A stretch of 64,000 nt of DNA from Bacteroidota bacterium (GCA_016708845.1 JADJFB010000004.1:1-64000), one strand, 5' to 3'; shown: positions 9,008 through 18,004, numbered from the stretch's first letter. Numbers and translations are program-made. The notes: generated from the sequence alone by a model not told the origin.

Positions 9008-9973
9008 TTAAAAATAACGATGTCCAATTAAATAATTAGTTACATAATCATGCACACCGTCTTCTAAGCTAGTAAATGGTTTTTTGTAACCTTGTGCAAT
9101 CAATTTATTCATGTTAGCTTCCGTAAAGTATTGATATTTATCTCTAATATCTATGGGTGTATCAATAAATTCAATGTTTGGTTCTTTACCAAGAGCTTGA
9201 AAGGTTGCTTTTGCTAAATCCAAAAAAGGACGAGCCTTTCCACTTCCTAAATTATAAATGCCATTTTTTAATGGTGTTTCATAAGCAAAATATAATACAT
9301 CAATTAAATCTTTTACATACACAAAGTCGCGTAATTGTCCGCCATCTGTATAATTAGGATTATGAGAACGGAATAATTTCACCTGTCCTTTTTCGTTGAT
9401 TTGATTAAAGGAATGAAAAATCACAGAAGCCATGCGTCCTTTATGAAATTCATTTGGCCCGTACACATTAAAAAACTTAAAGCCCGACCATTTTGGAGGA
9501 CACGTTTTTTGTGCAATAGCCCATTTATCAAAATCGTTTTTACTATCTCCGTAAGGATTTAGTGGTTTTAATAAATTTATTTTTGTTTCGTCGTCATCAT
9601 AGCCAAACTCCCCTAAACCATAAGTAGCAGCCGAAGAAGCGTATACCATAGGAATAAAATGCTTGGTGCAGGTGTTCCAAATAGATTTAGTGTAATTTAA
9701 ATTCAATTCGTTAAATAATTCCACATTAAACTCTGTGGTATCTGTGCGAGCTCCAATATGAAACACAAATGTCACTTCTGGAGCGTGTTCTTCAAACCAT
9801 GTTAAAAATTCGGAACGATCAATTTTTTGCACAAAGTTTTTAGTGTGGTAATTATCAATTTTTTGCTCTTGCGAAAAATCATCCACTAAAATTAAATGCT
9901 CTAATCCTTCGTTATTTAATTTGCTAATTAAACAACTTCCTATAAAGCCTGCGGCACCTGTAATGACAATCAT
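9008..9973 (-). CDS. hldD: ADP-L-glycero-D-manno-heptose 6-epimerase
   Basis: Epimerises ADP-D-glycero-D-manno-heptose at C6 to the L form used in the LPS inner core. The 321-residue extended short-chain dehydrogenase has the N-terminal NAD(P) motif ITGAAGFIGS (residues 4-13), the family segment FHIGARTDTTE near residue 75, SSAATYG, and the catalytic YGDSK (YxxxK). GSGKARPFLDLA lies near residue 245. Length and motifs fit HldD/RfaD better than other sugar-nucleotide epimerases. It ends 18 bases from a bidirectional terminator and starts four bases after the stop of the Omp28-like gene upstream, so it may be read from that promoter. Its pathway partner is at 421-912. Confidence 0.92.
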   Translation of the reverse strand: MIVITGAAGFIGSCLISKLNNEGLEHLILVDDFSQEQKIDNYHTKNFVQKIDRSEFLTWFEEHAPEVTFVFHIGARTDTTEFNVELFNELNLNYTKSIWNTCTKHFIPMVYASSAATYGLGEFGYDDDETKINLLKPLNPYGDSKNDFDKWAIAQKTCPPKWSGFKFFNVYGPNEFHKGRMASVIFHSFNQINEKGQVKLFRSHNPNYTDGGQLRDFVYVKDLIDVLYFAYETPLKNGIYNLGSGKARPFLDLAKATFQALGKEPNIEFIDTPIDIRDKYQYFTEANMNKLIAQGYKKPFTSLEDGVHDYVTNYLIGHRYF

Positions 9974-9977
9974 TGTA

Positions 9978-10829
9978 TTATTTAATGATGGTTAATTTTT
10001 TTGTAACGGTATTATTTTTAAACGACACCTGAACACTGTAGTTTCCAGACGGTAATGCGTTTACATTTAAAATATAATCTACATTGCCAGCCGATACGTT
10101 TTTAGTTTCGATGTAAACTAATTCGCCTAAAGTATTGTAAACGTTGATTTTCACAAACTCATCATTTTTTAATGAGAAGTTCAAATGACAAACATCGCTT
10201 GTTGGGTTAGGAAATACGTTTAGTTGAATAGCTGTTTTTTCGTGTTCTTTAATTCCAACAATAGCTTCAGGATTGGATGTTAATTTTATTTCTGCAGCGT
10301 TTAAGATGGCAATACCATTATAATATGAAGGATCGTATTCTGATATAACGCCTATCAAATAAATATTATCAGCATTGTATCTAAATGCGCTAGTTAAAGA
10401 ATTTGGGAGAGTATATGAATATGTTTTACTATAATTTTGTCCAATAGTAGAACTATTTGTTGGAATAACCGAAGGATCTCCCATCCAACCATCTATAAAT
10501 TCGTTAATGACGTGGTTATGTTTATATGAGGCAGCACTCATCACATAATTAGTGCCAATTAAATTTCCATATTGGTAAAATGGTGATGATGGTATATTAA
10601 AAGAATTATTGTACTGATTCCATTTATTATCTGTGCTATCACTAAATGAACCATAAACATTATTTTCTTTAACGTATAAGTTAATTCGGTAATCGCCTTT
10701 TACATCACCAACAAAATTACTAGATACTGGTGGCATCAATTTGTTAGTTGTTGGATTATAGCTGATATTTGTAATGGTAACGGTAACAGGCACTTTCATT
10801 GCTAAACGTTGAGCAATAAAAGTTATTCA
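9978..10829 (-). CDS. Omp28-related secreted protein, C-terminal fragment with T9SS type A signal
   Basis: Last part of a broken gene that begins at 12039. The first ATG of this frame is at 10799, but similarity continues upstream in frame as TFIAQRLAMKVPVTV, so the ATG is not a true start. It contains an Omp28-type beta-sandwich region (DYRINLYVKENNVYGSF, KHNHVINEFI) and a C-terminal sorting domain (VFPNPTSDVCHLNF, VYNTLGELVY, SGNYSVQV, KKLTIIK). The expected fate is export by T9SS and attachment to the cell surface. The stretch joining it to the previous fragment (about 10830-11030) carries several indels and has no usable frame. Confidence 0.7.
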
Positions 10830-11002
10830 ATTGTTAAGTCTGGCTTTATTGAAGAAGCAGAAAATAATAACGATCGATTATAGCGTAAAGAAATATCCTG
10901 AGTATTCATTAGCTAAAAAATCACCATTAGCTGTCGATATATTATACCATCATTATTGGTAATGCAGTGCAATTACGTTTGTGTTCGTGCTAACAATTGA
11001 TT

Positions 11003-11805
11003 TTAAGTTTGTATAACCATCTGGAGTCCAGTAAACTGCTCTACCAATACTTTTTTTGTTGGCGACGACGAAGATACGGTAATAGAACCAGTGATAGTGT
11101 CGTTGCTAGCAACTTGATCAGCTTGTGCGTTAATGGCGCTTGTCCAAATTTTAAAATTATTATAAACAGGAACTGAAGAATTATATAATGTAGTAAACGA
11201 GATATCTCTGCTTTCCAAATAATTTAACGGTGGGGACAATACCTTTATTTCGGATACCGTTGGCCCATTACCAACTTTATAGTTAATAGTTAGGTTTGTG
11301 ATGGGAGTATAGCCGTTATTTTTAAACACAGCAGAGAAATCATTATTTATATTAATAGAAGAGTATTTGTATATTTTATGTGACACTGGATTTGCGTCAA
11401 ACTGTTTACTAATATTTTCTACTTTAATATCATCTAACCATAATTGGTATTTATCGGTGGAATTGTTTTTAAAAGCAATACGAATGGTTTGTCCTGCAAA
11501 TGCAGCTAATGATAGGCCTCTTGTTTGCCATGTATTAGATTCGGCTGTTTTGCTATATATTAAATTTGTAAAATCACTTAATAGCGGAGTAGGAGCTGTG
11601 CTTGTAGTTACATACACTTCGTAACCATCCGCATTATTTACATCTGGCGACATAGATTCCCAAGTTAAAACACTATTGGCAGCAACAGTAATGGTTGGTG
11701 TAATTAACCAAGCACTTGCAGTACCTATTGGTTTTAGCCAAGAAGTAGAAACTGCAAAAGTATCTGATGGATTTGTAGACGGTACATAGCTTAACCAAGC
11801 TTTTG
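11003..11805 (-). CDS. Omp28-related secreted protein, middle fragment with choice-of-anchor-J/cleaved-adhesin-like domain
   Basis: Continuation of the gene that starts at 12039. Reading on the minus strand from about 11805 in the shifted frame gives AWLSYVPSTNPSDTF, then WLITPTITV and SMSPDVNNADGYEVYV. Next come IRIAFKNNSTDKYQLWLDDIKV, typical of the cleaved-adhesin / choice-of-anchor-J jelly-roll fold, and a linker domain. It ends with KKVLVEQFTGL, the conserved opening of Omp28-type domains. The frame then runs out at 11003, while TPDGYTNLKSIVSTNTNVIAL continues in another frame from about 11025, showing that the break is internal to the Omp28 domain. Confidence 0.65.
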
Positions 11806-12039
11806 TTTTTGTCCGTTTGCTCTAAAAGGAAAGTTACCGCTTAAAGTATCAGCAATTAAGTTCCCATTATTGATCGAAAACATGCCTGTAGGAACATCGG
11901 CATACAAATATGTTTGCGAAGTATTATTGGTTGCCGTGGTTAAGGCTAAGTTATTAAATCGTTCGTTGTAGATAACTTGAGCAAACGATTGTTGTAAACT
12001 CAACGAAAGAAACAATAAGTAAAGTATTTTTTTAAGCAT
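11791..12039 (-). CDS. Omp28-related secreted protein, N-terminal fragment with signal peptide
   Basis: Start chosen at the ATG at 12037-12039, which opens the signal peptide MLKKILYLLFLSLSLQQSFA followed by Q. An earlier in-frame ATG lies 14 codons upstream but adds a non-hydrophobic leader. The mature start QVIYNERFNN is typical of secreted choice-of-anchor proteins. The frame ends at GQKQKLG because an A appears missing from the AAAA run near 11803-11811; with it the sequence continues as GQKQKAWLSYVPST. With the fragments at 11003-11805 and 9978-10829 this was one secreted protein of roughly 680 residues. Confidence 0.65.
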   Translation of the reverse strand: MLKKILYLLFLSLSLQQSFAQVIYNERFNNLALTTATNNTSQTYLYADVPTGMFSINNGNLIADTLSGNFPFRANGQKQKLG

Positions 12040-12080
12040 AGTATAAAAATAGTGAGGCCTGACATTTTTGTCAAGCCCCA

Positions 12081-12088
12081 CAAAAATA
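12081..12088 (-). promoter_or_regulatory. -7 promoter box TATTTTTG for the Omp28-related gene
   Basis: Minus-strand TAnnTTTG match 42 bases upstream of the ATG at 12039. Between box and ATG lies a small inverted repeat (TGACA/TGTCA). No TTG is visible at the -33 position. Confidence 0.45.
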
Positions 12089-12170
12089 GGGTTTTTAATT
12101 AAAAAATAGCCTTCATGAGCAGTAATTTGGGTAACAGAATGCTATTTTTAGTTAAAATGACTTAAAAACA

Positions 12171-12200
12171 AAAGGCTTGATGTTTTCACACCAAGCCTTT
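12171..12200 (-). terminator. Terminator downstream of the second Omp28-type gene
   Basis: 9-bp stem AAAGGCTTG (12171-12179) / CAAGCCTTT (12192-12200). On the minus strand the second arm is followed by TTTTGTTTTT, as expected for termination of the gene ending at 12224. Confidence 0.85.
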
Positions 12201-12223
12201 TATTAAACAATAAAAAAACTAAT

Positions 12224-12642
12224 TTATTTTGCGATCACTAATTTACGGTTAGTTGTTCCGTTGTTAGTAGAGATGTTGATATTATAGATACCAGAAGCCC
12301 AATTTTCAGCATTGAAATTCACGACGTGATTTCCAGCAGATAAATTGTTTAAAGTTTCAGTATATACAACTTGACCAACTGTGTTTACAACACTAATAGA
12401 AATATTTTCGTTTTGAACTAACTCTAAAGAAAGAGTAGCCGCGTTTTTAGCAGGAGATGGATAAACTGAAATATTAGAAATAGATGAACCTAAATCAGTA
12501 ATACTAGTTACAGTAGCAGTTTTCCATAAAGCGATATCTTCGCTAGCAAACGCTGCAGATTTAGTATAAACATTAGTTCCTCCAGATGTAATTGTGTAAC
12601 CACCAGCGCCGAATCCAGCGTTGAATCCATCACCGTAAGAAT
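12224..12642 (-). CDS. Omp28-type secreted protein, C-terminal fragment with T9SS sorting domain
   Basis: No start codon of its own. Reading the minus strand from about 12642 gives DSYGDGFNAGFGAGGYTITS, then VYTKSAAFASEDIALWKTATV and a complete T9SS type A sorting domain: ISVYPSPAKNAATLSLELV, VVNTVGQVVYTETL, SGIYNINISTNNG, NRKLVIAK and TAA at 12224-12226. The frame differs from the 12642-12966 fragment by one base, consistent with an extra T in the TTT run at 12644-12646. It is the end of the gene that starts at 14044. Confidence 0.7.
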
Positions 12643-12966
12643 CAAATTACTGTTTTATAACATGTACCTAGGATTAGCTTTGTATTTAAAGTTACTGCTG
12701 GGTGAGTTGTAACACCAGCCGCAGTTAAATCAGGATAAGGTCCGCCAGAAGCTACTACAGTACCAGATACTTCTTCTTTTACTTCCCATGATAACTCAGA
12801 ACCATATTGATCAGATTTAAAAATCATAGACATGGTAGCAGGAGTATTAGCCACTTTAGTTGTTAAAGGAATTGATTTAACAGCGACGTCATTAACTGCA
12901 TTTTGATCAGTTGAACCATTAACGCTAGTAATTGCAATATTTAAAGTATTAGTTGCAGATGCAGGA
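12642..12966 (-). CDS. Omp28-type secreted protein, middle fragment
   Basis: In-frame reading from about 12966 gives PASATNTLNIAITSVNGS, TDQNAVNDVAVKSIPLTTK, then FKSDQYGSELSWEVKEE, SGGPYPDL and LGTCYKTVI before an artificial TGA. The DQYGSELSWE...DSYGDGF pattern resembles a short domain often seen at the end of Bacteroidota secreted proteins. The join to the N-terminal part lies near 12966-12968, where one T seems lost from a TTTT run. No function is known. Confidence 0.6.
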
Positions 12967-14044
12967 AAGAATATGCTGGCAATGTAATTACAGTTTGTGT
13001 AAAAGGAGCTAAGTTACCAGTAAAGTTGTAGTTCATAGTAGTTCCACCGCTTACGGAATAAGAAATTGAAGCAGATGTCATATTTGCACTACCGTTATTT
13101 GATAGGTTAAATTTCATTGGTTGTAAGTTACCAGCACAAGTTTCAGCATCAGCCACTAAATTACTTACAGCGCCATCTCTAACATTAGCAACGTTTGTAA
13201 TTGAAATTGGACCATAAGACCCATTGATTGTTAACGAATTTGTTTGAGTAACAAAAGCTGCTAATTCAATATTTCCTAATAAACAAGGAGTAGTTTTATT
13301 AACCGCACCATAAGTAGCAGGAATTGTATAAGTACCAGTAGTTGAGAATGTAGTACCTGAAGTAGTTACAGGAATTGTAATTCCAAAATTACCAGTAGTT
13401 AAACCTTTACGTAATACGTGGTTATGATTATACGTTCCATCAGCATTATAGTTTCCTGCATTATATGGAGTTGGAGTACCATAATTAGATTGAATACCTA
13501 ATACTTTATCTTCTAATAACATTACTGTTAAAGAGTTTGTACCTACAGGGCTGTTAGCTGTATAATATACTTGAGCAGTATAAGTTAATACTCTAGTTGT
13601 TGCATCAACAGTTCCTTCAACAGCTACGTTACAATATGCTGATTGGTTTTTAATAGTATTAGCCCAACCTGTCCATGAACCACGTCCACCAGACATAACA
13701 GTTCCTGTTAATACTGTTCTGTTAACTGTTCCAGCTGGATAACCAGTAATTCCCATACCTGGCATGGCATCAATGGCAGTTCCCATCGTTGTTTTTAAGT
13801 CTTGTTCTCCATTAGCCGCAGTAGCAAAACTACCTGAGTGAATGTTAATTAATACTACTCTTCCTGGGTTATTGTTGTAAATATTATTCGCTACAACATG
13901 GCCATCTGGGCAGTATCCGCAGTGAATTCCTGTGAATTCTTCTAAAACGATATTTTTATTAGACGGCGTTGTACTTACCGGTAATTGAGCAAACATAGAA
14001 CCTGTGGCTCCAGCTGCTAGTAATGTTAGTAATTGTTTTTTCAT
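12941..14044 (-). CDS. Omp28-type secreted protein, N-terminal fragment with thioredoxin-like CxxC
   Basis: Starts with a signal peptide (MKKQLLTLLAAGATGSMFAQ). The Omp28 domain opens with IVLEEFTGIHCGYCPDGH, a thioredoxin-fold-like segment with a CGYC motif, followed by RVVLINIHSGSFA and a beta-rich region. Omp28-type proteins are surface-exposed lipid- or T9SS-anchored proteins of Bacteroidota with no firmly known role. Genuine reading leaves this frame near 12967 (PAYSF), so the last residues are spurious. The complete protein would be about 605 residues over 12224-14044. Only 29 bases separate it from the small T9SS cargo gene upstream (14074-14823), suggesting one transcript. Confidence 0.75.
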   Translation of the reverse strand: MKKQLLTLLAAGATGSMFAQLPVSTTPSNKNIVLEEFTGIHCGYCPDGHVVANNIYNNNPGRVVLINIHSGSFATAANGEQDLKTTMGTAIDAMPGMGITGYPAGTVNRTVLTGTVMSGGRGSWTGWANTIKNQSAYCNVAVEGTVDATTRVLTYTAQVYYTANSPVGTNSLTVMLLEDKVLGIQSNYGTPTPYNAGNYNADGTYNHNHVLRKGLTTGNFGITIPVTTSGTTFSTTGTYTIPATYGAVNKTTPCLLGNIELAAFVTQTNSLTINGSYGPISITNVANVRDGAVSNLVADAETCAGNLQPMKFNLSNNGSANMTSASISYSVSGGTTMNYNFTGNLAPFTQTVITLPAYSFLHLQLIL

Positions 14045-14073
14045 GATTATGTGTTTGGGTTAGTAGTTATTTA

Positions 14074-14823
14074 TTATTTATTTACGGTGAATTTTTTTAC
14101 AATTTTATTGTTGCCAGAAGAGATAGTAGCAAAATAAATTCCTGAATTTAAATTCTCAGAATCTAAATGGATAGTATTTTTGCCAGCCGATAATTCAATA
14201 CTTTTTACTGAAACAATAGAACCTAATGCATTTGTAATACTAATAGAAGCATTGTTAGTGTTAACTTTAGAATTAACGATAATTTGCGCTTTATTTACAG
14301 ATGGATTAGGGTATACATCAGAAATCGAAGTGAATAAACTACCGTTATCTTTAACAGACGCTAAATTTGGATTGAATTTAAAGATAAAACTAACAGCATC
14401 ACTTGTGTTATTTACGTCATATACTTCATATTTAACTTCTGAATAACCTTCTGCAACGTTTTCATCATAATAAAACGATTGAGGAGCATAAGTTTGGCCA
14501 GCCGTTAATGTTACATAGTTTGCTAATGGAGTTACTGTAGTCGTTGTTGGGAAACATTGTCCTCCCCAGCAAAAATAAATGTCAGCTCCAGCATTGGTAA
14601 CTAATTCGGTTTTTTTAACTGCATAAGTTACAGAAGACGAACTAATGTTTTTTAATTGAATATAAACATGACTTTGTCCACCAGTTGCAACGTCCTCCAA
14701 AAAAACAATATTATTAGTTATTGGAGTGCCAGTTGAGTTATTAGTTAACTGTATGGATGTTTGCGCATTTAAATTGGATAATCCAATAAATAAGGTTGAT
14801 GCTATAAGTAAAAGTTTTTTCAT
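14074..14823 (-). CDS. Small secreted protein with T9SS type A sorting domain
   Basis: 249 residues with a signal peptide (MKKLLLIASTLFIGLSNLNA, then QTS). A single beta-sandwich-like domain contains a Cys pair (YFCWGGQCFP near residue 87), and the C-terminal sorting domain runs from about residue 165 (SDVYPNPSVNKAQI, ITNALGSIVSV, SGIYFATI, KKFTVNK). It is predicted to be secreted through T9SS. I do not recognise the central domain. It is probably transcribed with the Omp28-type gene that follows after 29 bases. Unlike its neighbours its frame is intact. Confidence 0.8.
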   Translation of the reverse strand: MKKLLLIASTLFIGLSNLNAQTSIQLTNNSTGTPITNNIVFLEDVATGGQSHVYIQLKNISSSSVTYAVKKTELVTNAGADIYFCWGGQCFPTTTTVTPLANYVTLTAGQTYAPQSFYYDENVAEGYSEVKYEVYDVNNTSDAVSFIFKFNPNLASVKDNGSLFTSISDVYPNPSVNKAQIIVNSKVNTNNASISITNALGSIVSVKSIELSAGKNTIHLDSENLNSGIYFATISSGNNKIVKKFTVNK

Positions 14824-15084
14824 GCGTATAGGGTTTATCTGATTATTAATTAATTCTTAATACAATATTATGAAACTAAAACCTAAAATAATAATGCTAT
14901 TTGATAATAAATGGTATTCCTAACTCTGTTTAGTTTGATTAAAAAAAGCATTAAAAACGCTCAAAATAGCAGTAAAATGGCCACTCAATAAAATATAAAA
15001 GGCTTTTAGAGCAAAGGATAACAAAGAGAATCTGATATTGTTAAATATTGAGTAATTTATTGGATTCCTAGAAAGGGGCTTTTT

Positions 15085-15660
15085 CTATTTTTTATAGAAA
15101 TTCATTTCATCCAAATATTGCCAAACTGCTTGCGGCACAAAGAAAGAGACGTTTTTTTTGTCTTTTATCGCTTGTCTAATCATGGTAGAGGAAACTTCCA
15201 TTAAAGGAGCCTCTGTCATAATAACGTTTGGATGCGTTTTTAAGTCTCCTGAATTTGAATTTGGCCTAGGGTACACATATAGTTTGTGGTTTTTCAGGAT
15301 TTCCTCGTAGTTTTTCCATTTAGTAAAAGACTGTAAATTGTCTTCGCCCATAATTAATGAAAATTCATGTTTTGGGTATTTCTCTTTTAAATGAGCCAAT
15401 GTATTAATGGTATACGAAGGTTGAGTGAGCCCAAATTCAATATTACTGCTTTTTAGTTTATTAGTGTCGCCAATAGCTAAATTAACCATGTGTAAGCGTT
15501 GATTTTGGTTTAAAAGAGATGATTTTTCTTTTAATGGATTGTGCGGAGATACTACAAACCAAACCTGCTCCAAATCAGTAAATGAAGCCATATAGTTTGC
15601 TAGCACCATGTGTCCCACATGAACTGGATTAAAAGACCCAAAAAACAAACCAATATGCAT
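15085..15660 (-). CDS. nadD: Nicotinate-nucleotide adenylyltransferase
   Basis: Adenylylates nicotinate mononucleotide to deamido-NAD in NAD synthesis. The 191-residue protein carries the nucleotidyltransferase signature GSFNPVHVGH at residues 8-17, the substrate loop FVVSPHNPLK near 36, MGEDNLQSFTKWKNYEEIL near 105, and the C-terminal SSTMIRQAIK (ISSTxIR motif) with VPQAVWQYL. Length and motifs are those of bacterial NadD. It is divergent from holB with a 69-base spacer. Essential in most bacteria; the frame is intact. Confidence 0.96.
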   Translation of the reverse strand: MHIGLFFGSFNPVHVGHMVLANYMASFTDLEQVWFVVSPHNPLKEKSSLLNQNQRLHMVNLAIGDTNKLKSSNIEFGLTQPSYTINTLAHLKEKYPKHEFSLIMGEDNLQSFTKWKNYEEILKNHKLYVYPRPNSNSGDLKTHPNVIMTEAPLMEVSSTMIRQAIKDKKNVSFFVPQAVWQYLDEMNFYKK

Positions 15661-15729
15661 AAAACAAAATTAAACATCATTTTCGATTTATTGTGCATTT
15701 TTTAATCAGCTAAATATGTAAATTAGCCT

Positions 15730-16854
15730 GTGCTTTTTAAGAACCTTGTAGGGCAAACACCCGTTAAACAAAAATTACTAAACATGTTGCAGGATGGTCG
15801 TGTGCCGCATGCTTTAATGTTTACTGGCCCCGAAGGAAGTGGTAATTTACCCGCTGCTTTTGCTTTTGTCCAATATTTATTTTGTCAAAACAAACAGCAA
15901 CACGATTCGTGTGGAGTTTGTGGTTCGTGCTTAAAAGTGAGTAAATTAATTCACCCCGATTTACATTTAGTATTTCCAATTCCTCTCAGCAAGCATGTTA
16001 GAACGAGTAATGATTTGTTACCTGAGTTTAGAGAAGTATTTATTGAAACACCTTATATTACTGTTCACGATTGGTTTGATAGTTTAAGTGCTGAAAATAA
16101 GCAACCAACTATCCCAACAGATGAAGCCAATGATATTTTAAAAAAATTGTCTTACACAAGTTACGAAGGTGGCTATAAGATTATGATTATATGGCAGCCC
16201 GAAAAAATGAATACTTCGGCAGCCAATAAACTTTTAAAAATATTAGAAGAACCGCCTGAGCAAACCTTATTTTTATTGGTGTGTAATCATCCCGATCAAT
16301 TATTGGCAACAATTATTTCGCGTGTACAACAAATTCCGTTTTATAAAATAGACACAGAAGATATTGTAAAAGGGTTGCAAGAACAATTTGATTGCCAGCC
16401 AATAGCAGCTAAACAAGCTGCACTATTGAGTGATGGTAGTTATAGAGAAGCGCAATTACTATTACAGCATTTAGATGGAGGAACAGCCTATCTGCAAAAT
16501 TTCAGAACCTTTATGTTAATTGCTTTAAAGTTTGATGCCATTAAAGCGGTTGCTTGGGTTGATGAAAATGCCCGTATTGGAAGAGAAAAACAAAAACAAT
16601 TTTTGCAATACGGTTTAGAAATTTTTAGAGATTGTTTAATGTTTAATTTTGGAAGTGTTGATTTAGTAAGACACTCTGGCGAAGAAAAAGAATTCATTAC
16701 AAAATTTGCTCGTTTTGTGCATCAACGTAATTACGAAAAACTCCTAGAAGAATTCAATTCTGCTTTTTATCATGTAGAGCGTAATGCGAATCCTAAAATT
16801 TTATTTATGGATTTGATTATGAAAACGAACGAGTTGATTAATCGCCCTGCTTAA
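15730..16854 (+). CDS. holB: DNA polymerase III delta' subunit
   Basis: Clamp-loader subunit that works with the delta and gamma/tau subunits to open the sliding clamp. The 374-residue AAA+ protein has a P-loop-like GPEGSGNLPAAFA near residue 34 that lacks the Walker lysine, as is usual for delta'. A zinc-binding cluster follows (CGVCGSCLKV, residues 63-72, after an upstream Cys), and sensor-like NKLLKILEEPPEQTLFLL and TIISRVQQIPF are present. GTG 15730 was chosen as the start because MLFKNLVGQTPVKQ matches the usual first residues of the family. It is divergent from nadD. A GC-rich intergenic stretch follows the stop. Confidence 0.9.
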   Translation: MLFKNLVGQTPVKQKLLNMLQDGRVPHALMFTGPEGSGNLPAAFAFVQYLFCQNKQQHDSCGVCGSCLKVSKLIHPDLHLVFPIPLSKHVRTSNDLLPEFREVFIETPYITVHDWFDSLSAENKQPTIPTDEANDILKKLSYTSYEGGYKIMIIWQPEKMNTSAANKLLKILEEPPEQTLFLLVCNHPDQLLATIISRVQQIPFYKIDTEDIVKGLQEQFDCQPIAAKQAALLSDGSYREAQLLLQHLDGGTAYLQNFRTFMLIALKFDAIKAVAWVDENARIGREKQKQFLQYGLEIFRDCLMFNFGSVDLVRHSGEEKEFITKFARFVHQRNYEKLLEEFNSAFYHVERNANPKILFMDLIMKTNELINRPA

Positions 16855-16860
16855 TAGTCT

Positions 16861-16916
16861 TTGCCGGCCCGTCCCGCCCGGCGGGCGGAATGGCGCCCCC
16901 CCTCCCCCAACACAAC
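16861..16916. repeat. GC-rich palindromic intergenic segment
   Basis: In a low-GC background this short piece is almost pure G/C. It holds a perfect hairpin CCGCCCG-G-CGGGCGG (about 16874-16888), then C-runs and CCAACACAAC (16907-16916). The same 10-mer occurs inverted at 17929-17938 beside a G12 run, so the two pieces flank sdhB. It resembles a dispersed repeat rather than a terminator, because no T run follows. Confidence 0.5.
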
Positions 16917-16967
16917 AAAAAAAAGCCTTCCAACATTTCTTTAAAAGCTTACCTTATAATTCAAATC

Positions 16968-17211
16968 TTATTTAAAACTTGCTGCTGTCAATTCGCGATT
17001 CATACGAGCAATGTTTTCTAAAGAAATTCCTTTAGGACATTCCGCTTCGCAAGCACCAGTGTTTGTACAGTTACCAAATCCTTCTTCATCCATTGCCGCT
17101 ACCATTTTCAATACACGCTCTTTACGCTCAACTTGTCCTTGAGGTAATAACGCTAACTGAGAAACTTTTGCTGAAACGAATAACATAGCAGATCCATTTT
17201 TACAAGCGCTA
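16968..17211 (-). CDS. sdhB: Succinate dehydrogenase iron-sulfur subunit, C-terminal fragment
   Basis: C-terminal part of SdhB: CKNGSAMLFVSAKVSQLALL, then ERVLKMVAAMDEEGFGNC and the last cluster motif CTNTGACEAECPKGISL, which supplies ligands for the 3Fe-4S and 4Fe-4S clusters. It is in a different frame from the N-terminal part; the join is at about 17208-17213, where GACVA-(S)-CKNGSA is restored by adding one base. The stop codon is at 16968. Since complex II is needed for the TCA cycle and respiration, and sdhA and sdhC are intact, the break is likely a sequence error. Confidence 0.85.
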
Positions 17212-17731
17212 CGCAAGCACCACAACCAATACAAGCTGCAGCAGCAAATGCATCATCAGCATCTGGCTTAGGAATTAAAATATTATTGGCATCTTGTGCA
17301 TTACCTGTGTTTACAGAAATATAACCACCACTTGCAATGATACGGTCAAATGCACCTCTATCAACTGCTAAATCTTTAATTACAGGAAATGCAGCGCTTC
17401 TCCAAGGTTCTACAACAATTGTATCTCCGTTTTTGAAAGAACGCATATGTAATTGACAAGTTGTCACACCTTGTTTTGGTCCGTGTGGACGGCCATTGAT
17501 GTACATACTGCACATACCACAAATACCTTCGCGGCAATCATGATCAAATGCAATAGCTTCTTTACCTTCGCTAATTAATTTTTCGTTTAATACATCAAAC
17601 ATTTCCAAAAACGACATATCTGTTGAAATGCCTGTTAATTGGTGTGTTTCAAAGCTACCTGAAGCTTTTGTGTTTTTTTGTCTCCAAACTTTTAAAGTTA
17701 GATTCAATTCTGTTCCGTGTCCTGATCCCAT
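17153..17731 (-). CDS. sdhB: Succinate dehydrogenase iron-sulfur subunit, N-terminal fragment
   Basis: Electron-transfer subunit of complex II, carrying electrons from the SdhA flavin to the membrane quinone. The 2Fe-2S domain ligands are visible as CREGICGMC with a later CQLH, and the second domain begins with CIGCGAC. Genuine reading ends near 17210, after GACVA; the last ~19 residues are out of frame. Start ATG at 17731. It lies downstream of sdhA, separated by 273 bases that contain a G12 homopolymer, an unusually long gap for this operon. The intact product would be about 254 residues. Confidence 0.9.
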   Translation of the reverse strand: MGSGHGTELNLTLKVWRQKNTKASGSFETHQLTGISTDMSFLEMFDVLNEKLISEGKEAIAFDHDCREGICGMCSMYINGRPHGPKQGVTTCQLHMRSFKNGDTIVVEPWRSAAFPVIKDLAVDRGAFDRIIASGGYISVNTGNAQDANNILIPKPDADDAFAAAACIGCGACVALVKMDLLCYSFQQKFLS

Positions 17732-17884
17732 AGTTATTTAGTGATTAGTTATTGTGGCAGGTTGGATAAACTAAGCCATTTTTTTTCTTCGTCTATTCGC
17801 TTCAATAATTCTCTTTAGTTCACAGTTGTCCAAGGTGATAATACCCCTTCCTGTGACCTACTGCAAAAGAAGTTGCGTATTAAG

Positions 17885-17938
17885 CCCCCCAAAAAATTTT
17901 TAAAATAGGGGGGGGGGGGTCTTGGGGTGTTGTGTTGG
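17885..17938. repeat. Poly-G (G12) and inverted CCAACACAAC segment in the sdhA-sdhB gap
   Basis: Contains CCCCCC (17885-17890), an A6T5-type spacer, then twelve consecutive G (17908-17919), and GTTGTGTTGG (17929-17938), the inverse of CCAACACAAC at 16907-16916 on the other side of sdhB. C6 and the G-run can pair into a hairpin. Such a homopolymer is exceptional in this sequence; it could be a slippage site, a repeat remnant or an assembly artefact. Confidence 0.5.
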
Positions 17939-18004
17939 TGTCTAATCGTTGCCCAACTTCAAAAGAATTAATTTTACTCATCACTTAACTCTATTCACTA
18001 ATCA

